DNA of 64,000 nt from Acetobacter estunensis (lineage in GTDB: Bacteria > Pseudomonadota > Alphaproteobacteria > Acetobacterales > Acetobacteraceae): positions 366,586 to 430,585 of the forward strand of contig NZ_JAHRDV010000002.1 of NCBI RefSeq assembly GCF_019083805.1, given 5' to 3'. The notes beneath the pieces are model-generated. The model made no database searches, was not told where the DNA came from, and saw nothing but the letters and a program-made list of their open reading frames with translations. Below, piece after piece: positions 41,935 through 52,498 of this stretch (positions are counted from its first letter, which is position 1; each line of letters opens with the position of its first letter). A program made the position numbers and the translations under genes.

Positions 41935-43748
41935 CGAATTTCTCCTTCAGGTACGGACGGGATCATTCCGACGGACGTGCCGGGCTGGGTCATGGGAATC
42001 GCTATGGTGAAGCAGGTGCCACCCACAGAGGAGTCAGAAACTTCTATGCTGCCGTGATGGGCCTTCACAATCCCGTAAGCCGTCGCCAGCCCGAGCCCCG
42101 TCCCCTCTCCCACCGGCTTAGTGGTGAAGAACGGCTCGAACACGCGCTCACGCATCAGAGGCGGAATACCGGGGCCATTATCGCAAATGGTGGCCACCCA
42201 CATGTCCGGCTGATCCTCTCGTCCTTCCACGCACTGCGTCCCAATGCGGATACACGGTACGCGTGGATCGTCAGACGGGAGCGCATGCAGCGCATCGGCC
42301 GCATTGCTGATCACGTTCATGACCACCTGATGCACAAGGGCCGCCTGACAATTCAGAACCGCTGGTCCCTGAAAATCCAGTTCAACCCGGATGCGATCCG
42401 TCAGCTTCGGCCCCAGAAGGGCCAGCACGGTGTTGATCGCGTCCGGCATGTCGATGTCCTCGAACGTGCCCTGATCCAATCGCGAGAACCGGCGCAGACT
42501 GGACACGAGGTCGCGCATCCGGCCCAGCCCAAGCGAGGTCGCGGCCAGCCGATCCCGCCCCTTCGCTAATACGGCCCCGGCGATCTCCACATTTCCGGCT
42601 TCCAGTTCCGCAACAGCACGCTCAAGCGCACGCGCAACCGTATCCTCATGGGCAATCACGAAAGCCAGTGGATTGTTGAACTCGTGCGCGATTCCCGCCA
42701 CGAGTTCGCCCAGTGACGCCATCTTGGCCGACTGCACGAGCTTCGTCTGAGCGTCGATCAACTTGCGATTGGCGCTTGCCAATTCATCGTTGGCCTGTTC
42801 CAGCGCATCGGCGAGCACGGTCTTGGCCCGCGCGCCCTCCATCGCTTCGTCCCGGGCGGCCCGTTCGGCCGCGCTGCGCAGGTTCTCATCAAGGATAGCC
42901 TTGCGGCGTAACAAAACCCGGACATGCAGAATGAGGTTTTCAGGCGTGACATCGGAGGGAACAAGGTCATCCACCCCGGCCTTGAACGCCTCGATCGCAT
43001 AGGCGAGATCACCTGTTTCCTCACCTCCGAACCCGAGCAGACAGGCTGGCGTTTCCGCGCCGGAAAGCTGGGTCCGGCGCGTCCGGTCCAGCATCTGACA
43101 AAGAGCCAAAGCATCGAAGGACGACGTTGTAAGATCGACGATCACGCAATCCACGCCACCTAGCCACAGATCGGGTGTGGCCAGCGTTGTGGAAGGTGGT
43201 AGGAGCGCTTCCAGCCCATCGGTTTTCAGCAGTTCCACCACTGGAAACGTGCCGGATCGACCTTTATCTCCCTTCTTGTGCGGCAGATGTTTCAGCAATC
43301 CATCCTGTCCCGTCACGATCGCCACCGTTGGCCGACGGAAGCGCTCCCGCAACAGAGCATGGGACGCGCGATACCCACGCAGACACACGCCAATCCGCGC
43401 AAGGAGATACGCGACATCCGTCTCACGTGGCACACACGCATCCACGCCTGCCAGCAGAGCCTCGCGCACCAAATCGGGATCGTTCCCGTTCGTCAGGAGA
43501 ATGACCGGCAGAGGACGTGTCGCCCGGTTGAGACGCAGATACCGCGTCATCTGACAACCGTTCATGCCCGGCAGAATCTGGTCCGTCAGGAGAATGGCTG
43601 GCAGAGAATGATCCAGACTGTCCAGCGCGTCTTCTGCACTTGTGACGGTCTCGACGGAAAGGCCGTTTTCAACAAGAACGGCGGCGAGCCCTGCCCGGCG
43701 CGTGGCGGCATTCTCCACCAGAAGCAGCACAGCAGACGAATGGGTCAT
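41931..43748 (-). CDS. Hybrid histidine kinase: REC-REC-like-HisKA-HATPase
   Basis: A 605-residue soluble kinase. Receiver 1 (about 5-125) has D56 in [15 protein letters not shown] second, more divergent receiver-like region (about 140-285) has a candidate Asp205 in CVIVDL. A coiled coil (about 285-345) leads to HisKA H355 in [13 protein letters not shown], then the HATPase domain with CDNGPGIPP and [14 protein letters not shown]. No transmembrane segment. It is joined by 4-bp overlaps on both sides to its neighbours, so all three are one operon. Confidence 0.9.
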   Translation of the reverse strand: MTHSSAVLLLVENAATRRAGLAAVLVENGLSVETVTSAEDALDSLDHSLPAILLTDQILPGMNGCQMTRYLRLNRATRPLPVILLTNGNDPDLVREALLAGVDACVPRETDVAYLLARIGVCLRGYRASHALLRERFRRPTVAIVTGQDGLLKHLPHKKGDKGRSGTFPVVELLKTDGLEALLPPSTTLATPDLWLGGVDCVIVDLTTSSFDALALCQMLDRTRRTQLSGAETPACLLGFGGEETGDLAYAIEAFKAGVDDLVPSDVTPENLILHVRVLLRRKAILDENLRSAAERAARDEAMEGARAKTVLADALEQANDELASANRKLIDAQTKLVQSAKMASLGELVAGIAHEFNNPLAFVIAHEDTVARALERAVAELEAGNVEIAGAVLAKGRDRLAATSLGLGRMRDLVSSLRRFSRLDQGTFEDIDMPDAINTVLALLGPKLTDRIRVELDFQGPAVLNCQAALVHQVVMNVISNAADALHALPSDDPRVPCIRIGTQCVEGREDQPDMWVATICDNGPGIPPLMRERVFEPFFTTKPVGEGTGLGLATAYGIVKAHHGSIEVSDSSVGGTCFTIAIPMTQPGTSVGMIPSVPEGEIR

Positions 43749-44857
43749 ATGCAGGCAGCGCCGGAGTTGCTTTCCGGCGCAGGAAGCCGTGAGAGAGCCT
43801 CGGCCAGTTCATCCGCCGTTCCAATGGCGTCCACCGCATCCATGCGCAAAGCCGCTCCCGGCGCTCCCGCAAAGGGACAAAGCGAGGGATATTCCGCCAA
43901 GGTCTGACCGTCCGCCTGATGCACAAGCAGCAGTCCAGCCGCCCCGGCTGTGCCAGCGTGCCCCATCAGAACGACACAACTCTGCCGGGCTACCGACCCG
44001 GCGAGAGAAGCCAGAAGCACGTCGAAGCTGCGCGAGGCGGGATCGGCTGCCCCCTCCTGCTTGCGCACCATGCTCACCACACGCGGTCCCGGCACCAACT
44101 GCGCCAGATCGCTTGCGGAGAGGACATGCACCACGCCTCTTGTCAGCGTCGTCCGTCCCGAAACATCCGTCACAACCACGCTCTGTTCCATCGCATCGTT
44201 CAGCCATGCCACAAAAGGGGCAAGCAGAATGGCCGGAATGGAAACCGCGAGCAGGACAGCTTGTGCCGGTTTGGCCGGCATCCCGCCCAGAAGACGTAGC
44301 ACGGCGCCCAGTCCACCTTCTGCTGCCAGAAAACACAGCAAATCAGCGGGGCGAAACGGCGGTGCGGCCTTAGGAGGAAGAGTGGATGGTTGAGCACGAG
44401 AGGGCCGCGCCGCATGAGCGGCTGCAACAATACGCTCAACCACTGCGGGTGAGGAAAGATAGCTTGGGGCACGCGACAACAGTCCCAGCGCACCGGAACG
44501 CAGGCACTCGAACGCCAAATCCGGATCCTGCGCCATCATGTCCATGGCAATCAGAATGGGCGTGGGCCTGCGCACCATGATGGCGCGCGTCACCTGCAAC
44601 CCGCTCATCCTCGGAAGTTCGTCATGCAGAACAACGATGTCGGGGGACAATGTGGCCAAGGCGTCAAATGCGTCCTCGGCCGTCGCGACCGCTGCACAGA
44701 CTTCCGTTTCAGCAGCCAGTCCCAGCCTCTGCCCAATGGCCTCCCGCACAATGGGATCAGCATCCACTACGAGCACCCGGACAGGCGGTCCTTTCTCTGC
44801 TGTCACAGGACACGCAGGCACCGGCATTGCGAAAATGCCGTCTGGGGCACTCACCAT
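43745..44857 (-). CDS. Degenerate CheB-like protein (REC plus inactive methylesterase domain)
   Basis: A 370-residue protein with CheB architecture: receiver (about 25-150), linker, then a CheB methylesterase-like domain (about 172-355). Length, domain order and C-terminal wording (SFDVLLASLAG, GAAGLLLVHQADGQTLAEYP) support CheB homology. However, the catalytic Ser-His-Asp seem to be replaced: GASTGG aligns with LAAEGG (Ser to Ala179), QHM with VSI (His to Ser206), and GMGxDGA with AGTAGA (Asp to Ala304). The receiver also has His78 where the phospho-acceptor Asp should be, with Asp79 next to it. It is the first gene of the operon with the two hybrid kinases. It is probably a scaffold or binding protein, not an enzyme. 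Confidence 0.75.
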   Translation of the reverse strand: MVSAPDGIFAMPVPACPVTAEKGPPVRVLVVDADPIVREAIGQRLGLAAETEVCAAVATAEDAFDALATLSPDIVVLHDELPRMSGLQVTRAIMVRRPTPILIAMDMMAQDPDLAFECLRSGALGLLSRAPSYLSSPAVVERIVAAAHAARPSRAQPSTLPPKAAPPFRPADLLCFLAAEGGLGAVLRLLGGMPAKPAQAVLLAVSIPAILLAPFVAWLNDAMEQSVVVTDVSGRTTLTRGVVHVLSASDLAQLVPGPRVVSMVRKQEGAADPASRSFDVLLASLAGSVARQSCVVLMGHAGTAGAAGLLLVHQADGQTLAEYPSLCPFAGAPGAALRMDAVDAIGTADELAEALSRLPAPESNSGAACI

Positions 44858-45007
44858 CTCTCTCCATCACAGTCTTCCGGACACCCGCCGGAATTACTCC
44901 GTTCATGGAAGACGGTCTTCTTTCCACGACGGTCGAATGGAGATCATACGCTGCCTTGGGAAGAAGTGCTCCTCGCAATTTCGTGTACGAAAGCGCGGCG
45001 TTGCGTC

Positions 45008-46516
45008 TCAGGCGAAAGCCACAGCGTCCGTCATGCCATCCTCTTCCAGACGGCTCTCCAGCCCCATCACCTGTCCCAGACGCGAAAGCCGCCTGCGCAC
45101 GGCATCACCCCGAACGGCCACACGCGCCGAGGTGAGATACAAACGTAGCGCGTCCGGTTCGCGCGCTAGATGCGTGCCGTCGAGAAGAACCTCCGTGCCG
45201 CCGCAGAGAGCGTAGGCAAGGCGCAGAGCCAGCCCGAGCGTCATGGCCCAGTCACGGAACTCCTCTGTCAGAAGCGCACGTGCTGGCGCCAGCCACGGCG
45301 CATCGATCTCCCCCTCATAACGCAAGGCAAGCGCCGTCGCGAGCGCCGCCCGTGCTTCATGATCGAAACCGCCGCCCTGCATCCACAGAACGCGAAGAAA
45401 CGTCTGCTCGGCCCGATATTCCGGATGGTCGTGGCACCCGATATCGGACATCTGGCAGACCGCACGGCGCAGTCGCGCTTGCTGCGGCGTTTCGTCAGGG
45501 AAAAGAGGCGCAGTCCATGCTACCAGCGCCTCGGGAAGCGTACGGCTGCGTCCCAGACGGGCGCTCATTTCCCGCGCCACGGCGTCCAGCGGATCTTCCG
45601 CTTGCAGATTTGGCGCCACATTCAACGCATACCAGCCTTCTCGCAGGCCATCGACACAGAAGACGATGCGCTCCGGCTCCAGCTTGCGAATAAGTCGTCG
45701 CAGAACGGTTGCCGAAAACGGCACATCATCCAGACGCTTACGCGGCGCGTTCGGCAACTTTTCGAGCGTTTTACGGTTACAGCCAATGAGCCACGCGGTC
45801 ATTTCCCGAGCCGCTGACGTATTGAGCGTGTAATAGTGCAGGATGTTCAACGGGTAATCGGTGCGGGCCATATTCAGACGAGCCAGCGCCCGGAACGCGC
45901 CTCCCACAAGATAGAGCGTGCGCCCCTTCATGCCCTCCAGCCATTCCACGCTCGCCAGATCGGCATCGGCGATCGCCTTGGCGCGCGACAGATCGCCTTC
46001 TGCCCGATCACTCAGACGAATGACCCCTAGCGGCAGAGTGCTCGCGTCGTGGCGCCCCTCTTTGTCCAACCGGATAACTTCCAGAGACCCGCCCCCGATA
46101 TCCGCCACCAGCCCATCGGCTTCGGGAATACCGCACAGAACCCCGACCGCCGCATGATCCGCCTCCTCAATGCCGGAGAGGATACGGATGGGCACACCGG
46201 GCATGACCTGACGTAGCATCTCCACAAATTCGGGGCCATTCGTCGCGTCCCGTACTGCAGCGGTGGCCAGCACCTCGAACGGATCGGCATTCATTCCCCG
46301 GGCAATGGCATGGAAGCGACGCATGACATCGGCAGCCATCGCCATTCCGTCCTCGTTCAGACGACCGGTGGCCGTCAGCCCACGCCCCAGCCGCAAGACA
46401 GCCTTTTCATTGAAAATGGGCACCGGATTGCGGGATATTCCATCGAACACAACCATTCGGACGGAATTGGAACCCAGATCGACAACGGCAGAACGGGCCG
46501 GAACGTCAGCCTGCAT
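45008..46516 (-). CDS. Ppx/GppA family exopolyphosphatase
   Basis: A 502-residue phosphatase of the actin-like ATPase fold. The N-terminal phosphate-binding loop is VVDLGSNSVRMVVFD, the second is VADIGGGSLEVIRL, and the catalytic Glu lies near SGIEEADHAA. It hydrolyses polyphosphate or pppGpp; the two are not separable by eye. It lies 150 bp upstream of the CheB-like gene on the same strand and may or may not be cotranscribed. Confidence 0.9.
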   Translation of the reverse strand: MQADVPARSAVVDLGSNSVRMVVFDGISRNPVPIFNEKAVLRLGRGLTATGRLNEDGMAMAADVMRRFHAIARGMNADPFEVLATAAVRDATNGPEFVEMLRQVMPGVPIRILSGIEEADHAAVGVLCGIPEADGLVADIGGGSLEVIRLDKEGRHDASTLPLGVIRLSDRAEGDLSRAKAIADADLASVEWLEGMKGRTLYLVGGAFRALARLNMARTDYPLNILHYYTLNTSAAREMTAWLIGCNRKTLEKLPNAPRKRLDDVPFSATVLRRLIRKLEPERIVFCVDGLREGWYALNVAPNLQAEDPLDAVAREMSARLGRSRTLPEALVAWTAPLFPDETPQQARLRRAVCQMSDIGCHDHPEYRAEQTFLRVLWMQGGGFDHEARAALATALALRYEGEIDAPWLAPARALLTEEFRDWAMTLGLALRLAYALCGGTEVLLDGTHLAREPDALRLYLTSARVAVRGDAVRRRLSRLGQVMGLESRLEEDGMTDAVAFA

Positions 46517-46737
46517 GCAGGTTCTCCTCGGGACGGATCAATCCTGATGCACGTGGAGAATGGTGCATCCGGCGACAACCATTCCGTTTCACGCCCACCC
46601 GGAGCAATCGTGGTCCCGCCCCTATAGCGGATCGAAACCGGGAAGCCCACCGACATTCCACACTCAATTCTGCGGCCCTGTCGCGTCATGTCGTAAGAGC
46701 CTACGGGTGTATCCCACACGGAGGAGACAAACGGGTT

Positions 46738-47585
46738 ATGCACGTTATACTTGGTGCCACAGGTCATGTTGGTAGCATTGTCGCTACTGCTTTTCTGCAA
46801 GCGCATCACCAGGTTGGCGTCATAACGCACGACCGGGCCAAAGCTGCGGCATGGCGCGAAAAGGGCCACTGTCTTTGTAGTGGATATTGCCGATACATCT
46901 GCCCTACATGATGTATTCTGTCAGGCTCGACGTATATTTTTACTCAATTCGCCAGCTTCTCCTGCAACAGATACGGACAAGGAAGAACGCAGAACGGTTC
47001 ACTCCATCCTCACGGCCCTCAAAGGTATTGAATTCGACAAAATTGTTTTGCAATCAACCTACGGCGCACAACCCGGTGACCATTGCGGCGATCTACGAGT
47101 TCGAGCAAGGCACACAGAAGTTAGATCAACCGCTCAGTATCATCCGCGCGGCCTATTACATGAGCAACTGGCTGCCGCTGGCACGAACCGCCGCAACATC
47201 TGGATATTTTCCTTGCTTACTGCCTGCTGAACTGAAAGTCCCCATGGTTGCGCCAGAGGATGTTGGTCGCTTCGCTGCGCATCTTATGAACGCACCAGCA
47301 GTAGGGATGAATATTTACGACATCGAAGGACCGGAATATTATTCGGCTTCGGATGTCGCGAAAGTCTTTACACGCCTATTCAGACGTCCCGTTGCCGTGC
47401 AGGACATCCCCAGAAAGTCGTGGCTTGCACACTATAGGCAGACGATTTTTTCAGAAGAAGCTGCCCATTCCTACGTCCGCATGACTGGTCTTTTTATAGA
47501 CAGACACTACGAACAACCTGCCCATCCCTACAAGGGTCAGACCAGCCTTGCCGCCTATTTCCAGAACTCTTTTGCAAACAACTGA
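46738..47585 (+). pseudogene. NmrA-like NAD(P)-binding protein, two frameshifts
   Basis: The coding path begins at ATG 46738 (GGAGGAG upstream) with MHVILGATGHVGSIVATAFL, a Rossmann NAD(P)-binding start. It continues in the next frame from about 46870 (ATVFVVDIADTSALHDVF) and shifts again near 47085-47095 into the frame encoding the C-terminal half (YEFEQGTQKLDQPLS to 47585). Read across both shifts it forms one NmrA/SDR-type protein of about 280 residues. The first shift is next to a GGG run, so sequencing error is possible. As given, it cannot make the full protein. Confidence 0.78.
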
Positions 47586-47600
47586 AGACTTTGCGGCGGC

Positions 47601-48449
47601 CTACTTTTTCAACAACTCAGCATGATGGTTCATATGGTCTTCAATAAAAGACTGAATGAACCAGTACGAATGGTCGTACCCCGCCTGCCGCCGCAAGGTG
47701 AGCTTCTGTCCCGCCGCTTTGGCCGCCTCCTCCAGATGATGCGGCTGAAGTTCCCGTTCGAGAAACTGATCGGCCTCACCCTGATCGACAAGAATGGTGG
47801 TTGGATGGACGTGACCCGCCCGCAAAAGTTCTGTGGCATCGTAGGCCGCCCAACTCGCGCGATCCGAGCCGAGATAGGCTGTAAACGCCTTTTCTCCCCA
47901 CGGCACGGCACTCGGATGAACGATGGGCGCGAACGCTGAAACGGACTTCCATTTCTCAGGCTCACGCAAGGCATGAACAAGCGCACCGTGACCACCCATG
48001 GAGTGTCCCATGATCCCCTGGCGCGTCTCATCTACCGCGAAATGACGTCCCACCAGCTTGGGCAGTTCCGAGCCAATGAACGTCCCCATGCGGTAATGCG
48101 CCCGCCATGGCGCTTGCGTTGCATCGAGGTAGAAACCTGCTCCGACGCCAAGATCCCAGCCATCCGTTTCGCCCGGCACATTGGCTCCACGAGGTGACGT
48201 GTCACATGCGACCAACGCGATTCCATGTTGCGCGGCGAACCGCACCGCGTTGGCCTTGATGAGGAATGTTTCCTGTGTGCAGGTCAGCCCCGCCAGCAGA
48301 TAGAGCACGGGCACCGGCTTTTCCTTCGATGCCCCATGAGGAATGAACGCCCCGAAAGTCGTCGGAAGCCCAAGAGCCTCCGACTGCACCGTGTAGAACC
48401 CGAGTTCGCCGCCGCAGCATATATGCCGCGATGCTATGGTGAGGCTCAT
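47601..48449 (-). CDS. fghA: S-formylglutathione hydrolase
   Basis: A 282-residue esterase of the alpha/beta hydrolase fold. The nucleophile is in GIMGHSMGGHGALVHALREP, and SPRGANVPGETDGWDLGVGAGFY is the family signature. The acid and His are in LVDQGEADQFL and AGYDHSYWF. It hydrolyses S-formylglutathione to formate and glutathione, the second step of formaldehyde detoxification. The ATG at 48449 has GAGGAG upstream. It follows frmA by 29 bp in the same operon. Confidence 0.94.
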   Translation of the reverse strand: MSLTIASRHICCGGELGFYTVQSEALGLPTTFGAFIPHGASKEKPVPVLYLLAGLTCTQETFLIKANAVRFAAQHGIALVACDTSPRGANVPGETDGWDLGVGAGFYLDATQAPWRAHYRMGTFIGSELPKLVGRHFAVDETRQGIMGHSMGGHGALVHALREPEKWKSVSAFAPIVHPSAVPWGEKAFTAYLGSDRASWAAYDATELLRAGHVHPTTILVDQGEADQFLERELQPHHLEEAAKAAGQKLTLRRQAGYDHSYWFIQSFIEDHMNHHAELLKK

Positions 48450-48478
48450 GCGCTCCTCCTCTTGCTGCATCCTGCCGC

Positions 48479-49591
48479 TCAGTATTCCACGACGGTGCGG
48501 ATGCTCTCGCCTCGGGACATCATATCGAAGCCCTCGTTGATTCGCTCAAGCGGCAGCTTGTGCGTGATCAGATCATCGATATTGATCCGGTTTTCCATGT
48601 ACCAGTCAACGATTTTGGGCACATCCGTGCGTCCACGCGCGCCGCCGAAAGCCGAGCCGATCCATCGGCGTCCCGTCACAAGCTGGAACGGCCGTGTACT
48701 GATTTCCTGCCCCGCTCCGGCAACTCCGATGACAGTGGACACGCCCCAACCACGATGAGCGCATTCGAGCGCCTGACGCATCAGAGTCGTGTTGCCGACA
48801 CACTCAAATGTGTAGTCTGCGCCACCGTCCGTCAGCTCGATGATACGCCCCACCACATCCCCATCCGGCAAATCCTTGGGGTTGACGAAATGCGTCATAC
48901 CGAACTTGCGCGCCATTTCCTCACGCGCCGGGTTGATATCGACACCGATGATTTTCTCCGCCCCCACGAGCTTCGCACCCTGGATGACATTCAGACCGAT
49001 GCCACCCAGACCGAACACCGCGACCGTGGAGTTCGGCTCAACCTTGGCTGTGAAGATCACCGCGCCAATACCTGTGGTGACGCCGCAACCGATGTAGCAA
49101 ACCTTGTCGAACGGCGCGTCTTCACGAATTTTCGCGAGCGCGATCTCGGGCAGGACCGTGAAATTCGAGAATGTGGAGCAACCCATATAGTGATGGATCG
49201 GCTGCCCCTTGAACGAGAAGCGCGACGTACCATCGGGCATCAGTCCCTTGCCCTGCGTGGCGCGGATGGAGGTACAGAGGTTGGTTTTCCGCGACAGGCA
49301 AGATTTACACTCCCGGCATTCGGGCGTGTAGAGCGGGATGACATGATCGCCGGGCTTGAGATGCTTCACGCCCGCGCCGACTTCGCGCACGATGCCCGCA
49401 CCTTCATGACCAAGAATGGCGGGAAACAGCCCCTCAGGGTCCGCCCCGGAAAGCGTAAATTTGTCAGTGTGGCACAGGCCGGTCGCCTTGATCTCGACGA
49501 GAACCTCTCCCTCGCGGGGGCCTTCAAGCTGGACACGCTCGATTTCCAGAGGTTTGCCGGCCTCGAATGCTACCGCCGCAATCGTCTCCAT
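48479..49591 (-). CDS. frmA: S-(hydroxymethyl)glutathione dehydrogenase (class III alcohol dehydrogenase)
   Basis: A 370-residue zinc alcohol dehydrogenase. Catalytic zinc ligands lie in [12 protein letters not shown] and [14 protein letters not shown], and the structural zinc site is [15 protein letters not shown]. The NAD site is [19 protein letters not shown]. It oxidises the formaldehyde-glutathione adduct, the first step of the pathway finished by the adjacent fghA. Length and motifs are standard. Confidence 0.95.
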   Translation of the reverse strand: METIAAVAFEAGKPLEIERVQLEGPREGEVLVEIKATGLCHTDKFTLSGADPEGLFPAILGHEGAGIVREVGAGVKHLKPGDHVIPLYTPECRECKSCLSRKTNLCTSIRATQGKGLMPDGTSRFSFKGQPIHHYMGCSTFSNFTVLPEIALAKIREDAPFDKVCYIGCGVTTGIGAVIFTAKVEPNSTVAVFGLGGIGLNVIQGAKLVGAEKIIGVDINPAREEMARKFGMTHFVNPKDLPDGDVVGRIIELTDGGADYTFECVGNTTLMRQALECAHRGWGVSTVIGVAGAGQEISTRPFQLVTGRRWIGSAFGGARGRTDVPKIVDWYMENRINIDDLITHKLPLERINEGFDMMSRGESIRTVVEY

Positions 49592-49775
49592 CTCGTCTTT
49601 CCCTCACATGAAAAATGCGTTCTCCTGAGAGGACAACGCCACACATCCCATGACCACTGACAGGAAATGACAAAAGATTCTTGTCGTTTTCCGTCACCTA
49701 CCCGGCATAGCAACGCCGTGCCCCGCCGTTAAATCTATCTAAAACAACGACGCGCGGAAAATAGTTCTCCGATCA

Positions 49776-49812
49776 GGCTGTCTCCGCCTCCATGCAGGAA
49801 GCGGAGACAGCC
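49776..49812 (-). terminator. Hairpin after ridA
   Basis: GGCTGTCTCCGC (49776-49787) pairs perfectly with GCGGAGACAGCC (49801-49812) across a 13-base loop. It lies just past the ridA stop and probably acts as its terminator, although the T-run on the minus side is weak. Confidence 0.7.
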
Positions 49813-49817
49813 ACGGA

Positions 49818-50168
49818 TCACTTCGTGGTGATCAGCATGATCTCGACAAGCATGCGCGGATCGGCCATTTTTGCCTCCACACAAGCACGAGCTGGCGCGC
49901 CGTTTTCCGGAAGCCATGCGCTCCAGACTTCATTCAGCGCCCCACGGTCGTCGATGTTCTTCAGCCAGATCTGGGCCTGCAGAATGCGGGTCTTCTCCGT
50001 GCCGTGTTCCTCAAGAAGCTGGTCGAACTGGGCGAGAATGTCCTTTGTCTGCCCGGTTACATCCAAGGACAGATCGCGGGCCACCATGCCCTGCGTAAAG
50101 ACAAAACCATGATATTCCACGGCTTTCGAAAGCACCGGATTGGGTTCGGTGCGGATGATCTTGCTCAT
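49818..50168 (-). CDS. RidA family protein
   Basis: A 116-residue small protein of the RidA/YjgF/UK114 family, which deaminates reactive enamine/imine intermediates. The conserved motif block is VTGQTKDILAQFDQLLEEHG, and the C-terminal Arg region is APARACVEAKMADPRMLVEI. The sequence fits the YoaB-like branch more than canonical RidA. It stands alone, 226 bp beyond the frmA start on the same strand. Confidence 0.88.
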   Translation of the reverse strand: MSKIIRTEPNPVLSKAVEYHGFVFTQGMVARDLSLDVTGQTKDILAQFDQLLEEHGTEKTRILQAQIWLKNIDDRGALNEVWSAWLPENGAPARACVEAKMADPRMLVEIMLITTK

Positions 50169-50839
50169 GCGTTCGGCTCTCTCACTATGTTGCGACCGAT
50201 GGACTCTCTACCAAACTTGGCGTCGTCCTCCCATGGGGAAGCTTAACAAGGTATGGGCGCGCGCCAAAGCGCCGACAAAATATTCCGGATCTGCAAAAAC
50301 AACTGCAGTCCACACTTTTGGATGAAAATATAATTGAAACAAAAAGGAAAAACTCCTCTCCGCTCATGCAAAAAGCCTTATTACATATTTATATTTCAAA
50401 TATACATCACTATGAAAATATAACTTTTAATTTTTTCAAACAGAATTGTATTGCAAATTAATTTATTCATATAACTTCTAAAATAAACTCGATTATATTT
50501 TCAATATACGTAATTTTTTATGCCATTAATACATGAAAATTTATACTTAATTGCAAATTTAATCAAATTTCTTGACGCGATGTGCCCACAAGGATTACAC
50601 AATTGAATGCCTTCATTTCAAGAAACCGAAAAAAGCCTCGGGTCAGCGCACGCCCTGTGCGTAACGATACATCACGCCATCTATCTTCCGGACCGCAACG
50701 ACGATAGACAATTTTCTGTTCTGCCTGCAGGAAGGAACAGACCAGACCACCAGAGTCCGGACGAACCAAAGAAGATGAATAAAAACAATAACAATACTCT
50801 TCCGATGTACGATTTTTCCACGGCAAGGACACGGCACTG
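50169..50839. other. AT-rich intergenic region upstream of oprB
   Basis: A 671-bp gap without a convincing gene. Its middle (about 50250-50570) is strikingly AT-rich compared with the rest of the window, with many short A/T runs. A candidate promoter lies at its downstream edge: TTGACG (50572-50577), 17 bases, then TTACAC (50595-50600). Short reading frames on both strands here do not look like proteins. The region probably controls oprB, or is a site for a nucleoid protein. Confidence 0.55.
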
Positions 50840-52492
50840 ATGAAGAGCTTTTCTTTTCGTGGCGCGTCTCCAAACCTTGACGGCCTACGCCGCTCCCGAG
50901 CGGCTTCTGTCCTACCGCCCCGCTTGCGGACCACTACCTGCGCCACGCTTTTCGCGCTTGCCTGTATTGGTGGTGGCGAACAGGCACAGGCCGCCACACC
51001 AGAGGCCGATGACGGCGTCGTGCATCTCGCTCCCGCACCCGGAGCGCCACAGGCCGCCAAAGGCACACATATCAACAAGACATCTCCCCGGCGCTCCAGC
51101 GATCCAGACGATGCATATGTGTCGGAACCGGCCATGCTGGATGAAGAGCAGCCGATCGAGCCGCTCTATCACGCCATTCCGGGATTTCTTGAGTCGCCTT
51201 ATGGACCGCCCTCCTTCGGCTCGCCCTATGGTACGCATCACCTTCTGGGTGACTGGGGCGGCATCCAACCGTGGCTTCAGAAACGCGGGCTTTATCTGGC
51301 GATCAATGACTATGAAAGCCTCTCCGGCAACCCGATTGGCGGCAAAACGCATGCCGTAACGGACGCCGGTCAGACCGGCGTGACGCTCGATGTTGACTGG
51401 CACAAACTGCTCGATGGCGGAGATTGGTCCAAAAACCTCTGGCTGCACATGCTGGCCGTGAACGGTCATGGCCGCAATCTCAGCGGCCTGATAGGCGATC
51501 ACGCCAACCAGGTGCAGCAGATCTACGGCGCACGTGGCAACGTGGTGGCCCATCTGGTCTGGATGTATTTCGAAAAATCGTGGCTGGACAACCGAATCGA
51601 CTGGTCCGTGGGTGTCATGCCTCCCGGGACGTTCTTCAACAACTCGCCCTGGGGTTGCGCCTTCATGAACGTGTGGATGTGCGGCAACACCACGCCGACG
51701 AAATATGTTGCCGGTGGTCGTGACTGGCCCTCGGGCAACATCGGCACCGTGCTGCGCGTGATGCCCCGTCGCGATTTCTACATCATGGGCGGTCTTTTTG
51801 CCGTGTCGCCGCATTCCTACAACGGTGGCATTTCCGGCTGGGCACTGGCGCAGGATGGACTGGGCAAACTCTCCACTCATCTTGAATTTGGATGGATCCC
51901 CGAGTTTGGTCCCAATCACTTGATTGGCCACTACAAGGTTGGCGCGCTGTACGACAATTCGAAATACAATGACCTGTATTCCGATATCCACGGCCACCCA
52001 TGGGTCGTCACTGGCCTACCCGCCCGCAAGCAGAGCGGCCAGACCTCCATGTGGGCAATGGTCGATCAGATGTTCATCCGTCACGGCGAAGGGCCGATGA
52101 ACGGACTGATGCTCGGCTTGCAGTACAGCTACGCTTCCGGCCAAACGTCCGCCATGAAGCAACGCTTTGCCGTGTCCATTCTCGACACCGGTTATTACTG
52201 GAACCGGCCTCACGACATGTTTGGCTTCACTTTCCAGTGGGCGGATTTCAGTAAATCGGCCATCCGTCAGCAGAGAGCTTCTCTTGCCTATGACCTGCCA
52301 TTTCAGAGCACCAATTTCGGTGTGCCTTATGGTGTGCAATCACACGAGAACATCTACGAGTTCTTCTATACAGCCCAGATCGTGCCGGGCCTCTCGATTC
52401 AGCCGGATTTCCAGTACATAAATCGGCTGGGAGGCACGAAAATATTCAAGGACGCAGCCGTCTTCAGCATGGCTTTCAGCGCCACCCTCTGA
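50840..52492 (+). CDS. oprB: OprB family carbohydrate-selective porin
   Basis: A 550-residue outer-membrane porin. A long N-terminus with a signal peptide-like stretch (about residues 30-52, ending QAQAA) is followed by a variable region. The OprB domain starts near GDWGGIQPWLQKRGLYLAIN and ends in the outer-membrane C-terminus AVFSMAFSATL. Repeated beta-strand patterns are visible throughout. OprB-type porins admit sugars, typical of acetic acid bacteria. The Shine-Dalgarno sequence is weak (AAGGA eleven bases upstream). Confidence 0.9.
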   Translation: MKSFSFRGASPNLDGLRRSRAASVLPPRLRTTTCATLFALACIGGGEQAQAATPEADDGVVHLAPAPGAPQAAKGTHINKTSPRRSSDPDDAYVSEPAMLDEEQPIEPLYHAIPGFLESPYGPPSFGSPYGTHHLLGDWGGIQPWLQKRGLYLAINDYESLSGNPIGGKTHAVTDAGQTGVTLDVDWHKLLDGGDWSKNLWLHMLAVNGHGRNLSGLIGDHANQVQQIYGARGNVVAHLVWMYFEKSWLDNRIDWSVGVMPPGTFFNNSPWGCAFMNVWMCGNTTPTKYVAGGRDWPSGNIGTVLRVMPRRDFYIMGGLFAVSPHSYNGGISGWALAQDGLGKLSTHLEFGWIPEFGPNHLIGHYKVGALYDNSKYNDLYSDIHGHPWVVTGLPARKQSGQTSMWAMVDQMFIRHGEGPMNGLMLGLQYSYASGQTSAMKQRFAVSILDTGYYWNRPHDMFGFTFQWADFSKSAIRQQRASLAYDLPFQSTNFGVPYGVQSHENIYEFFYTAQIVPGLSIQPDFQYINRLGGTKIFKDAAVFSMAFSATL

Positions 52493-52498
52493 TCTTTT

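Noticed and set aside
48560..49660. A 366-codon plus-strand frame opposite frmA
   Set aside because: Antisense shadow of a well-conserved dehydrogenase.
50607..50840. A 77-codon plus-strand frame just before oprB
   Set aside because: No signal or domain, and its end runs into the oprB start. Leader translation is possible but unsupported.
50563..51135. A 190-codon minus-strand frame across the oprB start
   Set aside because: Covers the start of a clear porin gene; composition unlike a protein and no ribosome binding site.
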